From assembly GCA_966211525.1 (NCBI GenBank), contig CBIHOZ010000003.1, positions 36,603 to 100,602 of the forward strand: DNA of 64,000 nt, read 5' to 3'. The DNA comes from Ohtaekwangia sp966211525 (GTDB lineage Bacteria; Bacteroidota; Bacteroidia; Cytophagales; Cyclobacteriaceae). Position 1 is the first letter of the stretch; each line of letters begins with the position of its first letter. The notes under the pieces are model-generated. The model did no database searches and was not told the origin of the DNA. It saw only the letters and a list, made by a program, of their open reading frames with translations. Of this stretch, positions 36,302-45,052 are shown in pieces. The position numbers were made by a program, and so were the translations under genes.

Positions 36302-36901
36302 TTACATAAGGGCCAATGCCGTAGAAAGGCCTGATGCCAGTGCAACCCAGTATAATTCGTTGATGCGATCTTTTGATCTTTTCAAACGCATCTTGATAGC
36401 ACTGGAAGTTAAATGATACGAAGCCTGCAAGTCTTCAATAGATTTACCTTGCTGATACTTCAGCAGCAGTAAACTTTTTTCTTCTGCAGGTAAATGATCG
36501 ATGAGGGCGAACATAATTTTTTCCTGTTCGGCTTCTTCGTGTTCGTGCGGCATCGCGAAGCTTCCGGATTTCTCTTCATCGTCATCGTAAACATTTTCTT
36601 CCAGACTCAGCACACTGGTCTTGTTCTTTTTACGGAGGTATGCGAGACAATCGCGGTGGATGATGATATATAGCCAGGTAGAAAACTGGGCGTTGCCTTT
36701 AAAGGAATCCAGTTTATCGAACGCTTTCATGATTGAATCCTGCGCTACATCAAAGGCTATATCTTCTTCTTTCAAAACCGAGAGACACTTCTGATATACT
36801 TTTTTGAAGTAACGGTTATACAATTCACCTAAAGCATTCTTATCATCCTGGAGGATAGCGGTGATCAGTTGTTCATCGGAAAGTTGACTGAGATTTTTCA
36901 T
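36302..36901 (-). CDS. ECF RNA polymerase sigma factor with a hydrophobic C-terminal tail
   Basis: Region 2 (LGELYNRYFKKVYQKCLSVLKEEDIAFDVAQDSIMKAFDKLDSF, split) and region 4 (HLPAEEKSLLLLKYQQGKSIEDLQASYHLTSSAIKMRLKRSKDRI, split) identify an ECF sigma factor. There is an acidic insert (DDDEEKSGSFAMPHEHEEAEQE) between them. After region 4 the protein ends with ELYWVALASGLSTALALM, an uncharged stretch of 17-18 residues, unusual for a soluble sigma factor and possibly a membrane contact. No anti-sigma gene is adjacent. A UspA-like gene follows it. Confidence 0.9.
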   Translation of the reverse strand: MKNLSQLSDEQLITAILQDDKNALGELYNRYFKKVYQKCLSVLKEEDIAFDVAQDSIMKAFDKLDSFKGNAQFSTWLYIIIHRDCLAYLRKKNKTSVLSLEENVYDDDEEKSGSFAMPHEHEEAEQEKIMFALIDHLPAEEKSLLLLKYQQGKSIEDLQASYHLTSSAIKMRLKRSKDRINELYWVALASGLSTALALM

Positions 36902-37042
36902 AGCGTTTACTGATTAGATTCAACGCTGTAAAATTGCAACGGCTCAGACTCCCGGATTAGAGCTAAAAAACGTATTTTAAAAAATGGCAGGAAACGCGTA
37001 GAGCGTCTACGCTAAAAAGCGTAGTAGTCTCCGTGGAAATAC

Positions 37043-37693
37043 CTAGGCCAACCCCTTCTCAACCGCATATTTTACCAATCCTGCGGTATTTTTAACCTGT
37101 AACTTCTCCAGCAGATTCCTCCGGTGCGTGTCTACGGTGCGCACGCTGATGAAGAGTTTCTCTGCAATTTCTGCATTTGAGAACTCCTGCGCGATCAAAC
37201 CCAGCACTTCTTTCTCGCGGTCCGTTAGCGTAACACTGTCTTTAGATGCAGCTTTGGGCTTCTGCTGTAACTCGGTAATAGCCTTAAGTAACGTTGCTGA
37301 TACCGTCTGACTGAAATAACTATCACCATTTACAACGGCATGGATAGCGGCCACCAGTTCATCACGGCCGCAGTTCTTCAGTAAATATCCGTTGGCTCCG
37401 GCTTCCAGCATCTTTAAAATATAGTCGCGCTCTTCGTGCAGCGTAAGCGCGAGCACTTTTATATCCGGAAATTTAGATTTGATCGTATAGGTCGTGTCGA
37501 TGCCATTCGGCAAACCCATATCAATATCCATGAGTATTACATCGGTGATCTGTTTCTCTACAAGCGCTATTACATCCTTTCCGCTTTCAGCTTCAGCAAG
37601 TATCTCTATATCCGGTTCGAGCTGAAGAATAGCGTTCAGTCCTACACGAATAAGCTTGTGGTCGTCAGCAATAATTACACGGATCTTTTCCAT
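37043..37693 (-). CDS. NarL/LuxR-type response regulator (orphan)
   Basis: The receiver domain starts MEKIRVIIADDHKLIRVGL with the phosphoacceptor at D56 (VILMDIDMGLPNG). The C-terminal LuxR-type HTH reads LTDREKEVLGLIAQEFSNAEIAEKLFISVRTVDTHRRNLLEKL (split). An upstream in-frame ATG at 37717 exists, but the ATG at 37693 matches the conserved receiver start. No histidine kinase lies next to it. It is divergent from the lipoprotein gene cluster at 37.9-39.7 kb, which it could control; that is inference from position. Confidence 0.93.
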   Translation of the reverse strand: MEKIRVIIADDHKLIRVGLNAILQLEPDIEILAEAESGKDVIALVEKQITDVILMDIDMGLPNGIDTTYTIKSKFPDIKVLALTLHEERDYILKMLEAGANGYLLKNCGRDELVAAIHAVVNGDSYFSQTVSATLLKAITELQQKPKAASKDSVTLTDREKEVLGLIAQEFSNAEIAEKLFISVRTVDTHRRNLLEKLQVKNTAGLVKYAVEKGLA

Positions 37694-37872
37694 GGGCAGA
37701 GATTTCAAACGGTTCAAAAGTATACATTCCCCGGCACATTACCAGTGACTTTTCTATACCGGTGCATCCAAAAGGCGAAGGAAAATATATAGTAAAGATA
37801 GTTCTAACATCATTTCGATGTACCAGCTATAGGAATAACGGTCATACAACATCAACCTTAAAATTGAAAAAC

Positions 37873-38541
37873 ATGAAACGGTATTTCATTCCCCAATGGC
37901 TGCTGATAGGAGTAGTGATTCTTTCGGCATGCCAATCCAAACACGAAAAGGTATCGCACGAAGCTGTACCGGTGAGTAGCAAGAGCGAGATTACACTTTC
38001 TGAAACCCAACCTGATGAGCAGTTCTGGCTCGCGCTCGAGTCGTACGCGAAAGGTGATAACAAAGAGAGTGCAGCATTTATCGAAGATGGTATTGCAGCG
38101 ATGGAAAAGATAGCCGACAGTCATGAAGCTGATCGCAAGGCTATCGATCATTCCATACAAGACCTAAAGATACTCTCCGGTAAAGTGGCCAGCAACCAGG
38201 TGAGTTCCATCACCGACCTCAATAAAGCATTTGCTCATGCAGCGCAGTCGCTGGCACACCTGAGGTTGAGAGTAACAGAAATAGAATTCTTTAAAAAGTC
38301 CGAAGAAGTAGCCGGTACACATTTGCAATCGGCAGTAGATCATGCCAACCGGTATATACGCTTCCATAAATATACTCCTTCGGAAGAAGAACACGCTTTG
38401 CTAACCGATACACAGGAGCTGTCCAAACGATTGGAGCGGGGTGAAAATGTATCGGAAGAGGAATTGAAAGTGAATATAAAAAATATTGATAGTCTGCTGG
38501 TGAATTGGGAAACACGATTCAATCCCGGTCAAGGTCATTGA
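37873..38541 (+). CDS. Hypothetical helical lipoprotein
   Basis: A lipoprotein signal (IGVVILSACQS) is followed by a mature part of about 200 residues that is almost entirely helical and charged, for example FWLALESYAKGDNKESAAFIEDG and HAAQSLAHLRLRVTEIEFFKKS. The frame is open upstream to 37762, but the ATG at 37873 places the signal peptide correctly. It ends 20 bases before the next gene and heads a run of three envelope-protein genes. No family is recognised. Confidence 0.75.
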   Translation: MKRYFIPQWLLIGVVILSACQSKHEKVSHEAVPVSSKSEITLSETQPDEQFWLALESYAKGDNKESAAFIEDGIAAMEKIADSHEADRKAIDHSIQDLKILSGKVASNQVSSITDLNKAFAHAAQSLAHLRLRVTEIEFFKKSEEVAGTHLQSAVDHANRYIRFHKYTPSEEEHALLTDTQELSKRLERGENVSEEELKVNIKNIDSLLVNWETRFNPGQGH

Positions 38542-38561
38542 TAAGTATACATCTACATCGC

Positions 38562-39101
38562 ATGAAAAAAGTATTGATCATCGTTTTTACACTGCTCGCC
38601 AGCTATAGCTATAGTCAGCAACTTTTTACCGGGGGTAACGAATGCCGCATTCGTATACTTACCGATAAGAAGGAATATGAATTTGTAACGCACCGGCTGG
38701 AGGCAAGAGTAAACAACGCACTGCAACGATTTGAATTTATGATACCCGTAGAAACCATACGTGCCCTTCGCGATTCTGCTGATGTTGATTTCATTCGCGC
38801 ATTTACACAGGGGAGCGCAGCGATAGAACTAACAGCAGCGTTGCCCGGCAACCAGGTAGATTATTCATTTCTGAAAACCAGTAACACGATAGATCTGCCC
38901 GGAGAGTTGAAGATAGGTTCGCTCCGTTTTCATGACGATGTAGAGTTTGGAGGCTCCATGCCTGTAGATAAACTATATTTTAACCTGCAGCTATACCTGC
39001 GCGAAGGCAACCGTTACCTGGCGAAGGTGAATAACGAAAATATACTTGAAATAGAATTAGGCGCCCGTGGTGACAGAATGGTGGGCCTTTCATCCAATTA
39101 A
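38562..39101 (+). CDS. Secreted protein, possibly YceI-like
   Basis: The ATG at 38562 (MKKVLIIVFTLLASYSYSQQ) supplies a signal peptide; the longer frame from 38505 does not. The mature part of about 160 residues is rich in beta-strands, with FEFMIPVETIRALRDSADVDFIRAF and DLPGELKIGSLRFHDDVEFGG. The FEFMIPV stretch followed by later paired strands resembles the lipid-binding YceI fold, but the similarity is weak. It is the second of three consecutive envelope genes. Confidence 0.65.
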   Translation: MKKVLIIVFTLLASYSYSQQLFTGGNECRIRILTDKKEYEFVTHRLEARVNNALQRFEFMIPVETIRALRDSADVDFIRAFTQGSAAIELTAALPGNQVDYSFLKTSNTIDLPGELKIGSLRFHDDVEFGGSMPVDKLYFNLQLYLREGNRYLAKVNNENILEIELGARGDRMVGLSSN

Positions 39102-39126
39102 TAAAAAGAATAACTTTTAAATCATC

Positions 39127-39687
39127 ATGGCTATGAAAACCAGAATTCTTCTGATGATGCTGATGCTTGTAGGATTAACAGCAACAGCTCAAGTACACGT
39201 TGACTTTGATAAAAAAGTTGATTTCAAAAATTACAAAACCTTCAAGTTTGAATCCGGAAAAGTAATCCGAAAGCTGGGCGTTACAGACACAGATAATACG
39301 TTTATGGATGCCAACGTAAAGAATGCCATAACACAGGAACTTCAGTCGAAAGGCTTAACAGCTTCTGATGCCAATCCGGATCTGATTGTAACATACCTGG
39401 CCGGTGCACGCGAAAAACAGGAAGTGCAAAACTATATATCGAATCCCGGCTTCTTTTATCCGTACTATAGATTCTATAGCCTCGGTGGCTGGTGGGGACC
39501 ACAGTGGAACAACTTCTGGGTAACGCATTACGAAGAAGGAACCATTATCATCGATGTGCTCGATGCAAAAACCGATCAGCTCGTATGGCGTGCGTATGCC
39601 GTATCGCCCATCAACAACTACAACGAAGCCAAGTTTGTGCAGAAAGAAGTGTCAAAATCTTTCAGACATTTTCCTCCTAAATCATAG
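39127..39687 (+). CDS. DUF4136 family secreted protein
   Basis: The 186-residue protein has a signal peptide ending at TATAQ followed by the DUF4136 pattern. It opens with VHVDFDKKVDFKNYKTFKFE, continues with DANVKNAITQELQSKGLTASDANPDLIVTYLAG (split), has an aromatic-rich turn YYRFYSLGGWWGPQWNNFW, and closes with EGTIIIDVLDAKTDQLVWRA. DUF4136 proteins are envelope proteins of unknown function. It ends the three-gene run and is followed by a strong terminator. Confidence 0.9.
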   Translation: MAMKTRILLMMLMLVGLTATAQVHVDFDKKVDFKNYKTFKFESGKVIRKLGVTDTDNTFMDANVKNAITQELQSKGLTASDANPDLIVTYLAGAREKQEVQNYISNPGFFYPYYRFYSLGGWWGPQWNNFWVTHYEEGTIIIDVLDAKTDQLVWRAYAVSPINNYNEAKFVQKEVSKSFRHFPPKS

Positions 39688-39708
39688 CGCGTAGTATATA
39701 TGTTCACG

Positions 39709-39737
39709 AAAGCCAGTGATATCACTGGCTTTTTTTA
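39709..39737 (+). terminator. Rho-independent terminator of the envelope-protein operon
   Basis: The perfect hairpin AAAGCCAGTG-ATAT-CACTGGCTTT is followed by T5. It starts 22 bases after the DUF4136 stop. Confidence 0.9.
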
Positions 39738-39877
39738 TGTCTATAACTTAGTTATTAATTTAAAATAATTATAGAATGACGGTTATAGGTGATCGATATT
39801 TTATTCCGTAATAATACGTACCTGTCTATAGGTAATATTTTATGTTTCTGTGGTTAACCGGTTTCTATACCATTCTA

Positions 39878-39885
39878 TACCTTTG
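39878..39885 (+). promoter_or_regulatory. Candidate -7 promoter box before the SpoIIAA-like gene
   Basis: TACCTTTG matches TAnnTTTG. It lies 20 bases before the ATG at 39905 and downstream of the earliest in-frame start at 39842, so it argues for the later start. A -33 TTTG is not clear. Confidence 0.5.
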
Positions 39886-39904
39886 CCATAAATTTTTAGC
39901 TATT

Positions 39905-40324
39905 ATGCGTGATATACTTCATACAAATCCCGGTAAGTCGTTCTATGAATATGATCCAGATGTGCCGTGCGTTATTGGAACAATAAAGGAGTTTCTGTTC
40001 AGCGAAGAGTTGAGGGCGCACATGAATAAGGGGTTGGATCTGTTAATCGAAAAGAAGAAGCTACATCCAGAAATGGGTTGGATTGCAAACGCCAAATCGC
40101 AACCGACTATGCTGGAAGAAGATATAACATGGGTTGCGACTGATTGGGGCGATCGGGCGATAGCGGCCGGCGTCCGCTACGTTGCAATGGTTTTACCCGA
40201 TGACGAGATTGTGAAGCTGTCGCAAGATTACTTCGATCAGGATTTTCAAAAAGACGGTATGACTCTTAAACAATTTATGGATTTGGAATCTGCACGTCAA
40301 TGGCTGCATAACATGCTGAAGTGA
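39905..40324 (+). CDS. SpoIIAA-like (STAS-fold) protein
   Basis: The protein of about 139 residues starts MRDILHTNPGKSFYEYDPD; the start is supported by the promoter box at 39878-39885. The pattern of an opening strand, a long central helix region (LRAHMNKGLDLLIEKKKLHPEMGWIANAKSQ, split), TWVATDWGDRAIAAGVRYVAMVLP, and the late helix FMDLESARQWLH is that of SpoIIAA-like/STAS-like proteins common in Bacteroidota. The function is not established. It is monocistronic with its own terminator. Confidence 0.72.
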   Translation: MRDILHTNPGKSFYEYDPDVPCVIGTIKEFLFSEELRAHMNKGLDLLIEKKKLHPEMGWIANAKSQPTMLEEDITWVATDWGDRAIAAGVRYVAMVLPDDEIVKLSQDYFDQDFQKDGMTLKQFMDLESARQWLHNMLK

Positions 40325-40349
40325 AAGCTGTTTTTTAAATACGTGTGAA

Positions 40350-40378
40350 ACGCCAGTATCACTACTGGCTTTTTTTGT
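40350..40378 (+). terminator. Rho-independent terminator
   Basis: The stem GCCAGT/ACTGGC with a six-base loop is followed by T8. It uses the same stem sequence as the terminator at 39709-39737, 640 bases upstream. Confidence 0.85.
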
Positions 40379-40498
40379 TGCTATACCGTGACGCTTTTTG
40401 TATCAATCAATCTAATATATATGCCAATGCACACAGCAAGATATAGCGGCTGTAATTTTTTGCACATTGGCACAATCCAATAAATATACTGTACACCT

Positions 40499-41326
40499 AT
40501 GCGAACCTGCATTATCTCCGCCCTGTTACTGATGTTGACTATAAATCAGCTGCACGCACAATTCTTCAACGAACGCACACTGAAAGAAGACAGTGCCTAC
40601 GCCAAACTAAAGGCCGGTATAGTAGCGCACTTCAAACATGCTTCCCCGGGACCATTCGGTGCGTTTGTAAAGGGAGTAGATGAAGATATAGTTACCGACA
40701 AGAAAGTAATGGCGCTTACATTCGATGCCTGCGGAGGTCCGCGCGGTAGTGGTTACGATGAAGAACTCATTAACTTTTTGCGAGCCAATAAAATTCCTGC
40801 TACACTTTTTTTGAGTGGCCTGTGGATCGATGCGCATCCAGATAAAGTAAAAGAACTTGCAGCCGATCCGTTATTCGAGATCGAGAATCACGGACTCACG
40901 CACCATCCCTGTGCTGTAGCAGGCGAAACCATGTACGGTATACACGGCACTGCTAACGTAGACCAGGCCGTAGACGAAATAGAATTAAACGCACGCAAGA
41001 TCGAAGCCATTACATCGCGCAAGCCTATATATTACCGATCAGCAACCGCCACTACCGATGAAGCCTGCGCAGCCATAGCCAACAGCCTATACGAAACCAT
41101 TATCAGTTACGATCTCTTATCAGGCGATGCCGTAGCCGGTACGCCTGCATCCGTTATTAAAGCGAACTTAGTAAACGGAGCACGCCACGGAGCCATCGTA
41201 ATCATGCACATGAACCACCCCGAGTGGAACGGAGCCGAAGCCCTGAAGCAAGCTTTACCTATATGGCAACAGCAGGGGTTTACGTTTGTGAAACTCGAGC
41301 TGCATCCGTTGAGAGGAAAACGGTGA
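40499..41326 (+). CDS. Secreted polysaccharide deacetylase (NodB-type)
   Basis: A signal peptide (about residues 1-22) precedes a NodB homology domain. Motif 1 is ALTFDACGG; here the second aspartate of the classical TFDD is alanine, as in a known subgroup with TFDACGG. Motif 2 is HGLTHHP, which supplies the metal-binding histidines, and a later motif is HGAIVIMHMNHPEWNG. Such enzymes remove N-acetyl or O-acetyl groups from cell-wall or exported polysaccharides. It appears monocistronic and marks the last native-looking gene before the accessory region. Confidence 0.9.
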   Translation: MRTCIISALLLMLTINQLHAQFFNERTLKEDSAYAKLKAGIVAHFKHASPGPFGAFVKGVDEDIVTDKKVMALTFDACGGPRGSGYDEELINFLRANKIPATLFLSGLWIDAHPDKVKELAADPLFEIENHGLTHHPCAVAGETMYGIHGTANVDQAVDEIELNARKIEAITSRKPIYYRSATATTDEACAAIANSLYETIISYDLLSGDAVAGTPASVIKANLVNGARHGAIVIMHMNHPEWNGAEALKQALPIWQQQGFTFVKLELHPLRGKR

Positions 41327-41380
41327 GAGAGCTGTGAGCTTTGAGCTGCGAGGTGTTTGAGTGGAGGGTAGGGAAGTCCG

Positions 41381-41393
41381 GACTCTTCTTACT
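41381..41393 (+). repeat. 13-bp direct repeat, left flank of the O-acyltransferase island
   Basis: GACTCTTCTTACT is repeated exactly at 44361-44373, on the far side of the two AT-rich acyltransferase genes. Both copies sit in CT-rich low-complexity sequence, so chance similarity is possible. Confidence 0.4.
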
Positions 41394-41513
41394 TCCTAAT
41401 CCTCAGTTTAGTCTCTCAATTGCAGCCCGCACCGTTCTAACTATGAACAAAGTTGTATATTTGGGGTTCAACAAAGCGCTAGGTATCAGGAAAAATGAAC
41501 GGTTGGTCCTATA

Positions 41514-41575
41514 CGCTTTGTTGGTGTTCTCCTGCTATAAAAGACCATACCCGCACTCGCACTGCTTGAATTCTA
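41514..41575 (+). repeat. Degenerate copy of the TTTGTTGG hairpin repeat family (copy 1)
   Basis: CTTTGTTGGTGTTCTCC followed by AAAAGACCATACCCGCACTCGCACTGC parallels the repeat at 50955 (CTTTGTTGGAGTTCTTCTCC, then ACACCCTATACCCGCACTGC). The right arm of the first hairpin is lost. It is the most distant and most decayed member of the family in the window. Confidence 0.55.
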
Positions 41576-41694
41576 GGAATATTTGCTGTAGGAAACATAG
41601 GGCTTTGTGCCGTGTGTATACAGTGAAACGACTATGTGTAAAAGATGTTCTTGGGGAACAAAATTATAGTATCGAAAAAATTTAGTGAGATAAA

Positions 41695-43131
41695 ATGCTT
41701 TTTAATTCAATTGAGTTCGCCATCTTTTTGCCGATAGTTTTTTTATTATACTGGTTTGCGACTAACAATAATCATAAAATACAAAATGCGCTTCTTTTAG
41801 TATCAAGTTATTTCTTTTATGCCTGTTGGGATTGGCGTTTTTTGTTTCTTTTAATGTTTTCCACCCTTTTGGATTTTTTTACTGCATTGAAAATGCAAGA
41901 TGCCTCAAGTAAAAAAATAAAGAAGTTTTGGTTTTGGCTAAGTATAATTATTAATCTTGGGTTCCTTGGTGTTTTTAAATACTATAATTTTTTTGCGGAA
42001 AATTTCGCAGAGATGATCTCTCATCTGGGTTTGAAAGTCAATCCATGGACATTAAGTGTTATTCTTCCGGTTGGTATTTCCTTTTACACTTTTCACGGAC
42101 TGTCTTACGTAATAGATATCTACTACGACAGGATTAAGGCAGAACGAAGTTTTATTGACTACGCTGTTTTCGTTAGTTTCTTTCCGTTGCTAGTTGCCGG
42201 CCCCATAGAGCGTGCAACTCATCTTCTGCCACAAATTAAGACAACCAGAACTTTTGATTATGCAAAAGCAGTAGATGGAATGAGGCAAATTTTATGGGGC
42301 CTTTTTAAGAAAATTGTAATAGCTGACAATTGCGCTGAATTTGCAAATGATATTTTTAATCACTCATCAGAGTATTCAGGAAGTACACTTCTTTTAGGTG
42401 CAATATTTTTTACGTTTCAGATTTATGGTGATTTTTCTGGGTATTCCGACATTGCATTGGGAACAGCAAGGTTATTCGGAATGGATCTATTAAGAAACTT
42501 TGCTTTCCCATATTTTTCAAGGGACATCGCAGAATTTTGGAGACGTTGGCATATATCACTTTCCTCGTGGTTTAAGGATTATTTATATATACCACTAGGT
42601 GGAAGTAAGGGGGGCACATGGCTAAAAATCAGAAACACATTTATCATTTTTTTAGTTAGCGGTTTTTGGCATGGGGCAAATTGGACATTTATTGTTTGGG
42701 GTGCGTTGAATGCTGTTTATTTTTTGCCATTATTATTAACCAATAAGAATAGAAATAATTTAGAGACTGTTGCACAAGGAAGGTTGTTGCCTTCGTTCAA
42801 AGAATTGGTGTCAATGATTATAACTTTTGGCTTGACGGTCTTGGCGTGGATATTTTTTAGAGCAAACTCTATTAAACATGCAGTTGGTTATATAGCTGGT
42901 ATTTTTTCAAAGTCATTCTTCTCATTGCCCGATGTCCTACCTAAAAAAATGATAGCCATTATCGCTATTTTTATTTCTATCGAATGGCTCGGTAGAGAAC
43001 AACTATATGCAATCGAAAATTTAGGACTTCGATGGGGAAGAGTATTGAGGTATTTATTTTATTTTTTGATAATAATTTCACTGTTCTGGCTGGGTGGTAA
43101 GGAACAACAATTCATTTACTTTCAGTTTTAA
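41695..43131 (+). CDS. MBOAT-family membrane O-acyltransferase (AlgI/DltB-like)
   Basis: The 478-residue polytopic protein has the MBOAT signatures FWRRWHISLSSWFKDYLYIPLGG (split) and SGFWHGANWTFIVWG, with the catalytic histidine near residue 326. The N-terminal block YWFATNNNHKIQNALLLVSSYFFYACWDWR (split) is typical of AlgI-like proteins. These enzymes move acyl groups across the inner membrane for O-acetylation of exopolysaccharides. Composition is strikingly AT-rich, and isoleucine codons do not follow the window's usual T-ATA pattern, so recent acquisition is likely. The SGNH-like partner follows after 3 bases. Confidence 0.93.
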   Translation: MLFNSIEFAIFLPIVFLLYWFATNNNHKIQNALLLVSSYFFYACWDWRFLFLLMFSTLLDFFTALKMQDASSKKIKKFWFWLSIIINLGFLGVFKYYNFFAENFAEMISHLGLKVNPWTLSVILPVGISFYTFHGLSYVIDIYYDRIKAERSFIDYAVFVSFFPLLVAGPIERATHLLPQIKTTRTFDYAKAVDGMRQILWGLFKKIVIADNCAEFANDIFNHSSEYSGSTLLLGAIFFTFQIYGDFSGYSDIALGTARLFGMDLLRNFAFPYFSRDIAEFWRRWHISLSSWFKDYLYIPLGGSKGGTWLKIRNTFIIFLVSGFWHGANWTFIVWGALNAVYFLPLLLTNKNRNNLETVAQGRLLPSFKELVSMIITFGLTVLAWIFFRANSIKHAVGYIAGIFSKSFFSLPDVLPKKMIAIIAIFISIEWLGREQLYAIENLGLRWGRVLRYLFYFLIIISLFWLGGKEQQFIYFQF

Positions 43132-43134
43132 TTT

Positions 43135-44178
43135 ATGAAGGGATTTATTTTTAAGACATCTTTTTTTGTTGCACCGTTTTTATTGCTACACGTATTAAAT
43201 GTTTGTTTTTACAAACAGTTTGATGGTGACTTAGCAAGAATAGGGTATTTGTATCGGGATCCTTCTCCTAAATCGGTTGTGGCAAGTAAGTTTTCTCTAG
43301 ACAAGAAGTATATAGCTTTTTCTGAATTGACTCCTAAAACGAATTTACGCTTTGATGCAATGATAATAGGAGATTCTTTTTCCGAACAAGATAGCTTAGG
43401 GTATAAGAATTTCCTTGCTCACAGAAATATATCAGTACTACATGTGGACAGGGTAATAGCAAGCAACCCTATTCAAATATTGGTAGAATTAATAAATGGT
43501 AATTTTTTTGACTCAGTAAATGTAGATTATGTGGTGTTGCAGTCTGTCGAAAGAGAGTTTCTTCAGAGATGTCAAAAGATTGATTTTCATAAATCTATGA
43601 GCATGGACTCACTTTCAAGCATTATTAGAGATCAAAAAAAGTTAACATCACCAGCGATAGCTTCCAAGTTTTTTTCTGAGACTACTTTAAAGGCACCTTT
43701 AACCAATATACAATATTATTTTTCTGATAAGCCTACATACTCTCAGACTTATAAGGTCTCGACAGTTAATAGAAATCTGTTTTCAAATAGTCCTGAAGAT
43801 TTACTCTTTTTGGATGAAGACGTTGCAGCAATGAAATATAAGAATGATTCATTATTGGCTAAGAATGCGAATACAGTTTTAAATACCATTAATGGTCTCT
43901 TAATTAAGAAGAATATAAAACTAATCGTTTTAATTAGTCCTGATAAATTTGACGTGTATTATGACTATATCTCAAACAATCGGAAGTTTAAAAAACCGTT
44001 ATTCTTTGCCTACTATGACTCTTTAATGAAGGAGTATCACTACGTTCCTTCTATGAAAGTTTTATCGAATGAATTACAGCGTAGAAAAGATATATACTAC
44101 TATGACGATACGCATTGGTCGCCTATTGGTGCAGAGATTATAGCGAAAGAAATAGGAAAAATAATGGCCGATAAATGA
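43135..44178 (+). CDS. SGNH-hydrolase-like acyltransferase partner (AlgX/DltD-like)
   Basis: The 347-residue protein has one N-terminal membrane helix (SFFVAPFLLLHVLNVCFY) and a periplasmic domain. The SGNH block I is FDAMIIGDSFSEQD (serine near residue 81) and the catalytic Asp/His block is YYYDDTHWSPIGAEII near residue 325. Such proteins accept the acyl group delivered by the MBOAT protein and transfer it to polysaccharide. The 3-base spacing to the MBOAT gene supports one acetylation unit. It is as AT-rich as its partner and unlike the flanking genes. Confidence 0.85.
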   Translation: MKGFIFKTSFFVAPFLLLHVLNVCFYKQFDGDLARIGYLYRDPSPKSVVASKFSLDKKYIAFSELTPKTNLRFDAMIIGDSFSEQDSLGYKNFLAHRNISVLHVDRVIASNPIQILVELINGNFFDSVNVDYVVLQSVEREFLQRCQKIDFHKSMSMDSLSSIIRDQKKLTSPAIASKFFSETTLKAPLTNIQYYFSDKPTYSQTYKVSTVNRNLFSNSPEDLLFLDEDVAAMKYKNDSLLAKNANTVLNTINGLLIKKNIKLIVLISPDKFDVYYDYISNNRKFKKPLFFAYYDSLMKEYHYVPSMKVLSNELQRRKDIYYYDDTHWSPIGAEIIAKEIGKIMADK

Positions 44179-44360
44179 AAGTATACGCCTAACTTAACCT
44201 CAGACTATAATTACCGGGCACACTTGACCTGACATTCCTGATCAAAATTCTGCCAGCCCCTGCATAAGTATTGTACGTATCATTCATTAACAGTGCGCTG
44301 CGCCCAGCACGCAAGTGTGTTCTTCCCGACTTTCCGTCTTTCGGACTTTCCCGACTTCCC

Positions 44361-44373
44361 GACTCTTCTTACT
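44361..44373 (+). repeat. 13-bp direct repeat, right flank of the O-acyltransferase island
   Basis: GACTCTTCTTACT, identical to 41381-41393. The surrounding 44325-44400 is CT-rich and internally repetitive (GACTTTCCGTC, GGACTTTCCCGACTTCCCGAC), which weakens its value as an insertion mark. Confidence 0.4.
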
Positions 44374-44415
44374 CCTCACTTCTTACTTCTTACTCCTAAA
44401 TTTTTATCTTGCACC

Positions 44416-45033
44416 ATGAACGTTCGCCTATCATCCACACAAAAGATCGCAGTACTTAACTCGGCCGATATATTTACCATAATGCGCGATATACTGTTGC
44501 GCGAAAACAAAATCCGCAGAAACCAGGAACACTTCTGGGTAATAGGCCTTAACAGCGCAAGCAAAATATTATTTATAGAACTGGTAAGTTTAGGCGCCAC
44601 CAACCGCGTAGAAGTAAAGCCCGCCGAAGTGTTTCGTATAGCCATATATAAATCAGCTATCCGCATGATACTCGTGCACAACCACCCAAGCGGAAGTATA
44701 AAAATATCGGAAGCAGACCGCGACCTTACCGACCGCATGATAAAATCCGGCAACATGCTGGCCATAGAAGTACTCGACCACCTCGTAATAACCGAAAACG
44801 GCTATACCAGCTTTGTAGATATAGGTGTAATGGACGAACTAAGACGAAGCGGCCGCTACGAGTTAATCGACAAAGAGAAAGGCTGGCTGCAGGAGATGAA
44901 GGTAGAAGCCGAGGTTGCAAAAAAAATGAATGAGGTTGCCGCTAATTTTAAAAAGCTTGGTGTAGATATAGAAACCATCAAGAAAGCAACCGGCCTTACC
45001 AAAACGGAGATTAAAAGGCTGAAGATTGATTGA
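44416..45033 (+). CDS. RadC-like JAB-domain protein
   Basis: The protein starts at ATG 44416 (MNVRLSSTQKIAVLNSADIF); upstream codons in frame are low-complexity sequence. The central RadC/JAB1-MPN+ domain contains EHFWVIGLNSASKILFIELVS and the metal-binding motif ILVHNHPSGSIKISEADRDLT (split), with a later LDHLVITENGYTSFVD. The helix-hairpin-helix of classical RadC is missing; instead it has a charged C-terminal coiled-coil and an HTH-like end (IETIKKATGLTKTEIKRLKID). Such short RadC proteins are common in mobile and accessory regions; the biochemical role is not settled. Confidence 0.88.
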   Translation: MNVRLSSTQKIAVLNSADIFTIMRDILLRENKIRRNQEHFWVIGLNSASKILFIELVSLGATNRVEVKPAEVFRIAIYKSAIRMILVHNHPSGSIKISEADRDLTDRMIKSGNMLAIEVLDHLVITENGYTSFVDIGVMDELRRSGRYELIDKEKGWLQEMKVEAEVAKKMNEVAANFKKLGVDIETIKKATGLTKTEIKRLKID

Positions 45034-45052
45034 AAGAGAAAGATGAAGTGAT

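Larger units (their letters stand above)
41327..41694. other. Junction region before the O-acyltransferase island
   Basis: The stretch begins with low-complexity GAGCTG/TTTGAGCT repeats. It then holds a 13-base direct-repeat copy at 41381-41393, a TATATTTG -7 box at 41456-41463, and a degenerate copy of the hairpin repeat at 41514-41575. A 114-codon open frame crosses it, but it runs through the repeats and has no coding character. The TATATTTG could drive the MBOAT pair with a leader of about 225 nt. Confidence 0.45.

Noticed and set aside
37762..37872. Upstream extension of the lipoprotein at 37873
   Set aside because: It would bury the lipoprotein signal 37 residues inside the protein; the ATG at 37873 places it correctly.
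41341..41685. 114-codon forward open frame before the MBOAT gene
   Set aside because: It crosses low-complexity sequence, a direct repeat and a decayed hairpin repeat, has no credible start and no protein-like composition.
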